Assembly (NCBI RefSeq): GCF_004752005.1
Contig: NZ_CP038493.1
Coordinates: 372,001-436,000, forward strand
Length of the DNA: 64,000 nt
DNA from: Thalassotalea sp. HSM 43
Lineage (GTDB): Bacteria > Pseudomonadota > Gammaproteobacteria > Enterobacterales > Alteromonadaceae
Reading direction: 5' to 3'
The position numbers were made by a program, and so were the translations under genes. The first letter of the stretch is position 1. Every line of letters begins with the position of its first letter. Under the pieces are notes generated by a model. That model was not told the origin of the DNA. It searched no databases and was given only the letters and a program-made list of their open reading frames with translations. Shown piece after piece: positions 50,012 to 58,700 of this stretch.

Positions 50012-50575
50012 CTATTGCTCGGCTTCTTGCTGACTGTAGCTCAGGCTAGCAATAAACTCTTGTAGGTTTTTCGCAACGAACTTGCTCGGCTCTAAGCCGA
50101 CAGGTTCGGCCCATACTTCACCATTATCGTTTTTTATTACCAAGTTAATTTCTTCTTGATCGGTTACCGCAAAAAACAGCGTTTCTGCTTGTTGTAAACG
50201 ACGTTTCATTAGTACATGACCAATCAAATTTTGTTGCAGTCGTTCAAAATCTTTGCCATTCCAGGCCAGCAATAACTCTAATTCCCCTTGCTCACAGCGA
50301 CAAGGAATCGCTTCTGAATACACTGCCATAAAATATTCTTTGATATCGTTATGCAGCGTTAGTTCTAGCGCTTTTTCAACATTATCAAAGCTTAATTCAT
50401 CTTCTATATCAACAGCTTGCCAGCTAATAAAGCCATCACCATCAATGGCACCTAGCTCACATGGAGACGGCCAATCGTCATCATGTTCGATGATTGGCAA
50501 TTTAGCGGTTTTTTGTTGATGGAACTCTGCGTAGCCCTTGGCGAACTGGGCAAGGCTTTTTTGTAATGGACTCAT
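50012..50575 (-). CDS. syd: SecY-interacting protein Syd
   Basis: Syd is a peripheral cytoplasmic protein that binds SecY and can destabilise abnormal translocons. The 187 residues contain the usual features: FAKGYAEFHQQKTAKLPIIE, an acidic middle region, EYFMAVYSEAIPCRCEQGEL and a C-terminal VGLEPSKFVAKNLQEFIASL. It is divergent from queF, the same neighbourhood as in E. coli (syd-queF). Confidence 0.92.
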   Translation of the reverse strand: MSPLQKSLAQFAKGYAEFHQQKTAKLPIIEHDDDWPSPCELGAIDGDGFISWQAVDIEDELSFDNVEKALELTLHNDIKEYFMAVYSEAIPCRCEQGELELLLAWNGKDFERLQQNLIGHVLMKRRLQQAETLFFAVTDQEEINLVIKNDNGEVWAEPVGLEPSKFVAKNLQEFIASLSYSQQEAEQ

Positions 50576-50658
50576 GAGTTAAAATAAGCTTTGGTTACGA
50601 CATTGTTAGTCGTATTATAGCGAACCCATTGTTTTTATTGCCATCAAAAAGTTAACTT

Positions 50659-51504
50659 ATGTCAAAATATTCAAATCGTGATGAACTCAAATCATTGGTC
50701 CTTGGTAAAACCACCGACTACACCAGTGACTATGCGCCACATTTATTGCAAGCCGTTCCTCGTTCGTTAAATCGAGATGATTTGAACCTGAGCGGTGAAC
50801 TGCCATTTAAAGGTGAGGATGTTTGGTATGGCTACGAACTGTCTTGGCTAAATAACAAAGGTAAACCCGTGGTTGCGGTTGCCGAATTTCGCATCCCGTG
50901 TACCAGTGATAATTTGATCGAATCAAAATCATTTAAGTTGTATTTAAACAGCTTTAATCAAAGCCGCTTTGCCCGTTGGCAAGACGTTGAGCAAACACTT
51001 GGCAAAGACCTAAGTAAAACCGCAAATGCCGAGGTAAGTGTGACTTTGTTTGCAGTGGACGACTGCCCTGCGTTGGCCATTAGCGATATTGATGCGGTTT
51101 GCATTGATGATTTGGATATCGACATCAATGATTATCAATTTGACCGCACATTATTGGCAAATGCCAGTGACAAAGGCGCAGTGGTTAGTGAACAATTAAT
51201 TTCCCATCTGTTGAAATCCAATTGCTTGATCACCAATCAACCGGACTGGGGCAGCGTATATATCAGTTATCGCGGCAAGCAAATCGACAAAGAACAATTG
51301 TTACGTTATTTGATTTCATTTAGACAACACAATGAGTTTCATGAGCAATGTGTTGAGCGAATCTACACCGATATAATGGAGTTTTGCCAACCGGAATCAT
51401 TAACGGTATTTGCGCGCTATACTCGTCGTGGCGGCCTAGATATCAATCCGTTTCGCTCAAGTGAGTTCGCCATAGCGCCACAAAACCGCACCTTACGACA
51501 ATAG
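50659..51504 (+). CDS. queF: NADPH-dependent 7-cyano-7-deazaguanine reductase
   Basis: QueF reduces preQ0 to preQ1 in queuosine biosynthesis. This is the long YqcD-type form (281 residues) with two tunnelling-fold domains. The catalytic cysteine and its surroundings are in [18 protein letters not shown] (about residue 190). The substrate-binding stretch [19 protein letters not shown] and the ending [15 protein letters not shown] are also conserved. No preQ1 riboswitch is visible upstream. It stands alone between syd and ppnN. Confidence 0.96.
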   Translation: MSKYSNRDELKSLVLGKTTDYTSDYAPHLLQAVPRSLNRDDLNLSGELPFKGEDVWYGYELSWLNNKGKPVVAVAEFRIPCTSDNLIESKSFKLYLNSFNQSRFARWQDVEQTLGKDLSKTANAEVSVTLFAVDDCPALAISDIDAVCIDDLDIDINDYQFDRTLLANASDKGAVVSEQLISHLLKSNCLITNQPDWGSVYISYRGKQIDKEQLLRYLISFRQHNEFHEQCVERIYTDIMEFCQPESLTVFARYTRRGGLDINPFRSSEFAIAPQNRTLRQ

Positions 51505-51723
51505 CATCAAAAGCTTTTTTAAGCGCCCTGCCACCCCTAAAATTGATAAATTTTATGTTTGCAAGCAATGACTTAACGAGTCATTGCTTGTTACAATTTT
51601 AATTTGCACTAAACTGATAAATAGACCAAGTTAAAACTTATCATAACGTCATAATTAGCTTGGCTTTTCGCGCTATATAACAATAGCTACTATTTTGCGC
51701 CAGTCGTATTTTAAGGGGTGCCT

Positions 51724-53073
51724 ATGCAAATCGAATTGAACCCAGTCGGCAACATGTGTCTTCTTTCGCCACTTGAAGTGGATCTTCTCCAGCATTCTGC
51801 CAATTCAGAACTTTATCAGCTTTATCGCAACTGCTCGCTCGCGGTGTTAAACGTTGGCAGTACTACCGACGATGCTGAAGCCATTTACGAAACATACAAA
51901 GATTTTGATATTCAAGTACTTAAACGAGAGCGTGGCGTTAAACTACGTTTAATTAACCCACCAAGCCATGCCTTTGTAGACGGTAAAATCATCAAAGGTA
52001 TTCAAGAACAGTTGTCGGCGGTGTTACGCGATATCTTATTTATCTCCAGTCGCTATTTATCACAACCTAAACCTAGGCCGCAAAGCCTGATCACCCATAT
52101 TGTTTTTGACATTATCCGCAATGCCGATGCGATAAAGCTTGAAGCAGACCCGTCGCTTATCACTTGTTGGGGTGGTCACTCGATTAACCATGTGGAATAC
52201 AAATACTGCAAAGAAGTCGGTTATGAACTGGGCTTACGACACATCAATATATGTACCGGTTGTGGCCCTGGGGCAATGAAAGGGCCAATGAAAGGTGCGA
52301 CATTTGGTCATGCTAAACAACGTAATGACTCCGGTCGATATGTCGGTTTAACTGAGCCAAGCATTATCGCTGCCGAGCCGCCTAATACCATAGTCAATGA
52401 ACTGGTGATCATGCCGGACATTGAAAAACGTTTGGAAGCTTTTGTGCGTTTAAGCCATGGCTTGATTATATTCCCAGGTGGTGCCGGTACCGCCGAAGAG
52501 TTGCTTTATGTGCTAGGCATTTTATTGCACCCAGAAAACAAGTTACAAAAATTACCGATTGTATTAACCGGCCCTAAAGAAGCGGCGCAATATTTTGCCG
52601 ATTTAGACAAATTTATTGGCGAGGTGTTAGGCGCTGAAGCGCAAAACCTGTACAGCATTATTATTGATGATCCTGAGCAGGTTGCCCAATACCTAAAAGA
52701 TCAGGTTAATTCGGTGATCAGTTACCGCAAAGCAGTCGGTGATTCTTATCACTATAACTGGACCTTAGAAATTGAAGCGCAATTTCAACAACCATTTGAA
52801 CCAAGTCATGACAATATGGCGGATTTGCGCATCAACAAAGATATGCCGGTAAATGAGTTGGCAGCGAACTTACGCAGAGTGTTTTCAGGCATAGTGGCGG
52901 GTAATGTAAAACCGCAATGGGTGCGAAATATTCGCCAACATGGCCCCTATGAAATATCCGGTGACAAAGAAATTATGACACACATGGATAACCTGTTATC
53001 ATCATTTGTTAAACAACAACGGATGAAACTGCAAGGCGAATATACGCCGTGCTATAAAATAGTTTCTCAATAA
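51724..53073 (+). CDS. ppnN: Pyrimidine/purine nucleotide 5'-monophosphate nucleosidase
   Basis: PpnN (YgdH) hydrolyses nucleoside monophosphates to ribose 5-phosphate and the base and is regulated by (p)ppGpp in E. coli. The 449 residues (ATG at 51724 with AAGGGG six bases upstream; GTG at 51718 also possible) show the LOG-type site: GCGPGAMKGPMKGATFGHA and FPGGAGTAEELLYVLGIL. N- and C-terminal extensions of the long PpnN class are present. Followed 21 bases later by xni. Confidence 0.94.
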   Translation: MQIELNPVGNMCLLSPLEVDLLQHSANSELYQLYRNCSLAVLNVGSTTDDAEAIYETYKDFDIQVLKRERGVKLRLINPPSHAFVDGKIIKGIQEQLSAVLRDILFISSRYLSQPKPRPQSLITHIVFDIIRNADAIKLEADPSLITCWGGHSINHVEYKYCKEVGYELGLRHINICTGCGPGAMKGPMKGATFGHAKQRNDSGRYVGLTEPSIIAAEPPNTIVNELVIMPDIEKRLEAFVRLSHGLIIFPGGAGTAEELLYVLGILLHPENKLQKLPIVLTGPKEAAQYFADLDKFIGEVLGAEAQNLYSIIIDDPEQVAQYLKDQVNSVISYRKAVGDSYHYNWTLEIEAQFQQPFEPSHDNMADLRINKDMPVNELAANLRRVFSGIVAGNVKPQWVRNIRQHGPYEISGDKEIMTHMDNLLSSFVKQQRMKLQGEYTPCYKIVSQ

Positions 53074-53094
53074 CACGGATATTAAATAGCAACA

Positions 53095-53934
53095 ATGCAA
53101 GCTCATTTAGTTCTTATCGATGCAATGAACCTGATCCGCCGTATTTACGCGGCTCAGGAGCGTCCTTATGCGATGCTAGATCAATTGTCAGATAAGACGT
53201 TAGCGCAAATAATTCATAATACTAAGGTACATACCAACAGCGCTTTACAAAAAATACTCAGTCAACACCAACCCACTCATGCGTTGGCGGTGTTTGACGG
53301 TCAAGGGCAATGTTGGCGTCATAAATTATTCGCGGACTATAAAAAAGGTCGCAAGAAAATGCCAGAGCACCTGGCCAACTCTCTTGCTGATATGCAAGAC
53401 AGTTTTTTAACCCATGGTGTCGATTCACTCGAGTCTGAAAGTGATGAAGCGGATGACTTAATCGCCACATTGGCGGTAAAAATGGCGATAAAAGGCCAAA
53501 ACACTACGATTATCTCCACCGATAAAGGCTTTTTACCGCTGCTTGGCCATCATATTAAAGTGTATGATTATTTTAATAAGCGTGACTTTGATGATGACTA
53601 TGTCAAAACTAAATTTGCCGTAAACACGGAACAATTAATCGACTATTGGACTCTAACCGGTGACACCACAAATAAAATACCAGGTGTTCCGGGCATTGGT
53701 CCTGTTACCGCAGTTGAACTGCTTGGTAAGTATCATTCATTAAGTGGCATTTTGGCGGCAACGGATCTTAAGATTTCGATGCGTAAAAATTTGCAAGAAC
53801 ACGAAATGCAGATCAAACTTTATCAGCAGTTGTTAACATTGAAGAAAGATATACCTTTAGGGTTTAATCTGAAAGATATTCGTTTGCCAGTAAACAATAA
53901 TGCAAACGATGTAGTAGCTAATCAGGAAGCTTAA
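53095..53934 (+). CDS. xni: Flap endonuclease Xni
   Basis: Xni (YgdG) is a Pol I 5'-nuclease-like protein; E. coli Xni cleaves flap DNA. The 279 residues carry the conserved acidic residues in DAMNLIRR, FDGQGQCWRH, ESDEADDLIATLA and TDKGF, and the helix-hairpin-helix region IPGVPGIGPVTAVELLGKYH. The length is slightly above E. coli Xni (251). It ends immediately before the ATG of the DUF3192 paralogue (TAA then ATG), so the two are coupled. Confidence 0.93.
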   Translation: MQAHLVLIDAMNLIRRIYAAQERPYAMLDQLSDKTLAQIIHNTKVHTNSALQKILSQHQPTHALAVFDGQGQCWRHKLFADYKKGRKKMPEHLANSLADMQDSFLTHGVDSLESESDEADDLIATLAVKMAIKGQNTTIISTDKGFLPLLGHHIKVYDYFNKRDFDDDYVKTKFAVNTEQLIDYWTLTGDTTNKIPGVPGIGPVTAVELLGKYHSLSGILAATDLKISMRKNLQEHEMQIKLYQQLLTLKKDIPLGFNLKDIRLPVNNNANDVVANQEA

Positions 53935-54339
53935 ATGAACAGTAAAGTTGTCATGTGGATAGCCTTGGCAATGGGACTCTACGGAGCCTTTGCCTATGGT
54001 CTAATACATTATTATGAAGACGATGATCAATCCGCTCAAATGCAATGGGATGAAAAAGAAGGTTATAACCGCCAATACATCGCTAAATTGCAACTCGAAA
54101 AGGTTGATTTAGACACCATCCTTTTGGATATTGGTAGCCCCGATATTACCGAAGCGAAAAAAGTTGAAAGCGATAACTATCAGATCACCTTTTATCGTAC
54201 TCAGCATCGCCACTCAGATGGTAAAACAACGCAAGATGAGTGTACGGCGTTATTATTTAAAAATGGCAGTTTAATTGGCATAGGTGAAAGCGCCTACAAC
54301 GATTATAAGAGCTATGTCGCCACTTTTGACAATCAATAA
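53935..54339 (+). CDS. DUF3192 membrane-anchored paralogue
   Basis: The 134 residues begin with an uncleaved membrane anchor (VVMWIALAMGLYGAFAYGLI) and then a DUF3192 domain (YNRQYIAKLQLEKVDLDTIL, LDIGSPDITEA, ITFYRTQHRHSDGKTTQDE). It shares FYRT..RHSD..DECT and the ending GESAY with the lipoprotein at 49010-49381. Translation is coupled to xni. Function unknown; a terminator follows at 54485. Confidence 0.85.
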   Translation: MNSKVVMWIALAMGLYGAFAYGLIHYYEDDDQSAQMQWDEKEGYNRQYIAKLQLEKVDLDTILLDIGSPDITEAKKVESDNYQITFYRTQHRHSDGKTTQDECTALLFKNGSLIGIGESAYNDYKSYVATFDNQ

Positions 54340-54484
54340 CGACAAAATAATCAATGTGCGTGAGTTTACGTAACTCGGACGATATTTGTCATTTTACTAC
54401 AAAAAGGCACTATATTGACGATAAAACCGCCTAATTCATCGCCATTTGCCATTCTAACTAGAAATATTACGTCATTTTTGATAT

Positions 54485-54516
54485 AAAACCGCCATTAAAT
54501 ATAGGCGGTTTTTTTA
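54485..54516 (+). terminator. Rho-independent terminator after the DUF3192 paralogue
   Basis: AAAACCGCC pairs with GGCGGTTTT and runs into T7, closing the ppnN-xni-DUF3192 run before the isocitrate dehydrogenase gene. Confidence 0.9.
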
Positions 54517-54581
54517 TATCTGTTGCTCGCGCCACGATTTTCAATAAACCGATATCCCTCTCTCGATTTAAGGCAAGACCC

Positions 54582-55589
54582 ATGACAAAACAAACAATCA
54601 CAGTGATCCCAGGTGACGGTATCGGTCCAAGCATCATCGATGCGTGTATAAAAGTATTGGACAAAGCCGGGTGTAATTTTGAATACGAATTTGCCGATGC
54701 CGGCCTTACCGCATTAGAAAAGCATGGCGAGCTGGTTCCTGAGCAAACATTAGAGTTAATTGAAAAAAACAAAATTACCCTTAAAGGCCCGTTGACGACA
54801 CCTGTCGGTGAAGGCTTCACGTCGATTAACGTCACCTTGCGTAAGAAGTTTCAGTTGTATGCCAACCTACGCCCAGTATTGTCTTTCAAAGGCACCCGTG
54901 CTCGTTATCAAAACATCGATATTTTAACCATTCGTGAAAATACCGAAGGTATGTACTCTGGTTTGGGCCAAGTTGTATCAGACGATGGTGAAACCGCTGA
55001 AGCGATGAGTCAAATTACCCGCGAAGGTGCCGAGCGCATCGTTGAATTTGCTTACCAAACAGCGCGCAAAGAAGGCCGCAAAAAAGTAACTGCGGTACAT
55101 AAAGCCAACATTCTAAAATCAACTTCAGGTTTGTTCTTAAAAGTAGCACGAGAAGTCGGCGAGCGTTATCCTGATATTGAGTCAGCGGAAATGATCGTTG
55201 ATAACTGTTGTATGCAATTGGTGATGAACCCTGAGCAATTTGATGTGATTGTAACCACCAACTTATTTGGTGATATCATCTCTGATCTTTGTGCAGGTCT
55301 TGTCGGCGGCTTAGGTATGGCCCCAGGTGCCAATATTGGTAAAGACTGTGCCATTTTTGAAGCGGTTCATGGTAGCGCCCCTGATATCGCTGGTAAAAAC
55401 CTTGCCAACCCATCATCGGTAATACTAGCGTCTATTCAAATGCTTGATTACCTTGGTATGGCTGAGCAAGCAACGAAGATCCGCAATGCCTTAAAAGAGG
55501 TTATTGAATCCGGTGATCGCACCACCCGTGATTTAGGTGGCGAGCACGGCACCACAGACTTTACAGACGCCTTGTTAGAACGTTTGTAA
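54582..55589 (+). CDS. NAD-type isocitrate dehydrogenase
   Basis: This 335-residue protein belongs to the short isocitrate/isopropylmalate dehydrogenase family: VIPGDGIGPSIIDACIKVLD, the substrate-binding serine in TSINVTLRKKF, TIRENTEGMYSG, the metal aspartates in VIVTTNLFGDIISDL, and HGSAPDIAGKNLANP near the cofactor site. Length and motif match the NAD-dependent isocitrate dehydrogenases (IDH3-like) of marine gammaproteobacteria rather than the long NADP form. It oxidises isocitrate to 2-oxoglutarate in the TCA cycle. Homoisocitrate dehydrogenase is the main alternative. Confidence 0.87.
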   Translation: MTKQTITVIPGDGIGPSIIDACIKVLDKAGCNFEYEFADAGLTALEKHGELVPEQTLELIEKNKITLKGPLTTPVGEGFTSINVTLRKKFQLYANLRPVLSFKGTRARYQNIDILTIRENTEGMYSGLGQVVSDDGETAEAMSQITREGAERIVEFAYQTARKEGRKKVTAVHKANILKSTSGLFLKVAREVGERYPDIESAEMIVDNCCMQLVMNPEQFDVIVTTNLFGDIISDLCAGLVGGLGMAPGANIGKDCAIFEAVHGSAPDIAGKNLANPSSVILASIQMLDYLGMAEQATKIRNALKEVIESGDRTTRDLGGEHGTTDFTDALLERL

Positions 55590-55642
55590 TCGCCCTGGTT
55601 AGACGATTAGCATTAACGCTCGTTAATGCTGCTTAACACATA

Positions 55643-55672
55643 AAAAAGCCGACACCTGAGTGTCGGCTTTTT
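55643..55672. terminator. Bidirectional terminator between isocitrate dehydrogenase and the subtilase
   Basis: A 13-bp stem AAAAAGCCGACAC/GTGTCGGCTTTTT around CTGA can stop both convergent transcripts. Confidence 0.93.
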
Positions 55673-55702
55673 GTTATTTAGACAAATACGTCTTTTACCG
55701 TG

Positions 55703-58700
55703 TTACTTTTTCCATACCGCGCGACGCGCTAATAATGGTAAGAAAAGCAATAAGTAGAACAAGCTACCGCTAGAAGAATCGTCGTCCTCTTCTTCTTCAT
55801 CAGCTGATTTTTCTTTGATTTTCTTAACAACACTTACATCAATTGATGCAGTAACGTCGTGCTTACCGTCCGAAACAGTCACTTCATACGTGTGGTTGCC
55901 TTCATCAAGGTCGCTGATAGTTGGTGTTGCGGTATCAGCATCGGTCATGGTGCCCGGACCTGACCAGCTATAGGTTAACGCATCACCGTCTACATCAATT
56001 GCCATTGCCGACAGAGTTACTGAATCACCAGTTTCGATTTCAATACTCTCGGTTGCAAATGATACCGAAGGCATATCGTCTTCTGGCGTTACCGTTAACA
56101 TAAAGGTAGCGCTAGCTGAGTCACTGTTGTGCTCCATATCGTATACCGAAACTGTTACTTCAGTTTCACCGAAGAAATCGGCATCAGGAATAAGATTGAA
56201 GCTCATGCCGTCGATTTCAGCACTGATGTGCTCACCGCTAACTTGCAATGCATTGTCAACCGCATTGGTATCAATGTGCATCACTTCGATACCATCAATG
56301 CGACCGTCTTCTGCAACCGTCATATCAGACATATCAGCTACTTTAATGTTGCTGTTCACCATAATAGAGTGCACAACTTGTGCTGAGTCTTGACCATCTA
56401 AATCGTAATCAACCACGATATCAACAGTTTTGCCAACCGCTTCAGGCTGAATAACCGCTTTAAAGTTAACTTTGATTTGAGATTGCTCTGGACCTTGGTA
56501 GTCAAAACAAACCACCAAATCGTCTTGCAAAAACTCACCCAAGTCACCAAACACAGGCTGCTCTTTTAAGAAACCATCTGTTGGACCAACATTGGTCAAG
56601 AACGGCGATTTAAAGCCACTTAAGCCAAGAGTACCTTCAGGTAATGTACCAAGGTTGTCGTAAGCGAAGATCACTTCGTGCATACCGTCATGATCATCAA
56701 CACCAGCGCGCAGGATCATTTCATAATCGAAAGTTTCACCAGTATTGGCATCACGCATGTCATCAAACTCTAGGAACAACACATCACCAATATCAGGACG
56801 CTCACTTGCGTACTGACCAGCGATTGTCAAACCACGATAGTCTTTAACATTGCCAACGATACGCTTGTAGTACTCGGCTTCCATGCTACCAACCCACATA
56901 GGAGCAATCGCATGAATCAAGTTACCTAAGTTGGTTGGGTTGCGCATAGGCCAGTAAGAATCGACTAACTGGAACGCTCCACTTGGGTTGAATTTCATCA
57001 AACCGGCAGATTTCTCGTTATAGATATCGAAATCATCGTTTTGCATGCCTTGCGTTAACCACCACATAGGGATAGCAAAATCATCACGATAGTTACCTTC
57101 GAACCACGTTTGGTTAGGTGGGATTCTAAAGTCTGCAAAATCGATATAACCACCGTCTGAATACTCATCAATGATAGGTGTATGACACTGCTCTGAAGTC
57201 AGATTGGTGGTCATTTCATATCGAGCTTCAACATTGCGAGTAGCCAATTGCGTACCGGATAACTGCATGGTGTTTTCATCGATCATCACCGCTTCTTCAA
57301 TGGCATTGTTATTACCTTTGAATGTCATCGGTGCAATACGCATACCTTCTGGCATGGTCAGGGTGATGTCATAGTTACGATCATCAGATTCCATATTTGC
57401 CATCAATTCAACGCTAACGTCAATGATGTCCATGTTACGGGCTTTATCTTGGCTAACATTCAGGTTAAAGGTATCTTTACCACGGGCTAGTTTTAATGCA
57501 GTAAAGCCTAATGTGCCTTCAGCACCTGGCATGTTACCCATATCAAAACCACCAAAGAATACATCACCTTGTTCAGCATCCGCTAAATTCCAGCTTAGCT
57601 CTAATGGGTAATGACCATTGCCATCGTGTGACTCAGGGCCTGTTACCGTTAGGTTGCCCATATCGCTGTCGTCAGTGATAAACGCATGACCAACAGATAC
57701 TTGATAGTTTGCATCAGCAAAGTCCATACGGCGGGTGTAACCAAAGGCACTAACCCAATAGGTACCTGGCTCTGGGTTCATGATGTAACAATGGTTATGC
57801 AATGATGAACTGGTAGAGTCACAAATTCGCTCATCATACAATTCAGCAGCAATTTCTTGTGAAATTGTTGATGGCACGAATCCGCCATTTTCATTGTTGT
57901 CTTTACCAACTAATAGCCACGGTCTAAAGCGAGCAAACTTGTCATTGGCGTCAACCATTACATCGTCGCTTTCTACTGACATTGACTCAACCATTAACGC
58001 TTTCGTGCCTTCTGGTACTTCAATGGTGTAGGTATACCAACCAGATCCTGTCACGTTGTTGTGAGAAAGATACGCTGAGCGAATACCCGACATACTAAAG
58101 TCAGTCATTTCAGGCTTAGCCATACCAAAACTGCGTGCAGTGAACTCGCTGTAGTTATCGGTATTAACCCAAATGGTTTCAGCGCCTTGATCGCGGTGAA
58201 TATCTAAATCTAAGCTTGATGGCAATTGATCACGCACAGACGCAACCACAACAGGCATTCTTGATACCGGTGCGTTGTTATTCACCTCAGTTAAGATCAC
58301 CTGACCATTTAACAACATATTGTTGTTATCAAGCTTCCAGCTTTGCCCTGGATCTTCCGGCTCGATAAAGTTTTCAATCAAACCTGGTACGGTTACTTTA
58401 ACAATAATGTCTTGCGACTCACCGGCTTTAAGAGAAAATTGCGCAGGTGTTACCGTTAGCTCATGCCCAGCATCGGCCATATGACCATTGGTAATGCCTT
58501 CTGCTGTCCAGCTACCATCGATAGTCGCGGTTACTTTACGCATAAAGCTACAAGAGTTTTCACAATCCATATCAACCATAGATGGCAGATTCAACCAATT
58601 GGCAACACCACCATTTTCAGGGTTAGCATTGCGGTAGTTTTCGATGGTTTCATCAAGTACTAAGCCCGCTTGTGCCGCTTTAGCGACATCAATTGCACCA

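Noticed and set aside
50576..50658. preQ1 riboswitch before queF
   Set aside because: The 83-base leader has no preQ1-like stem with the short A-rich tail; I see no riboswitch.
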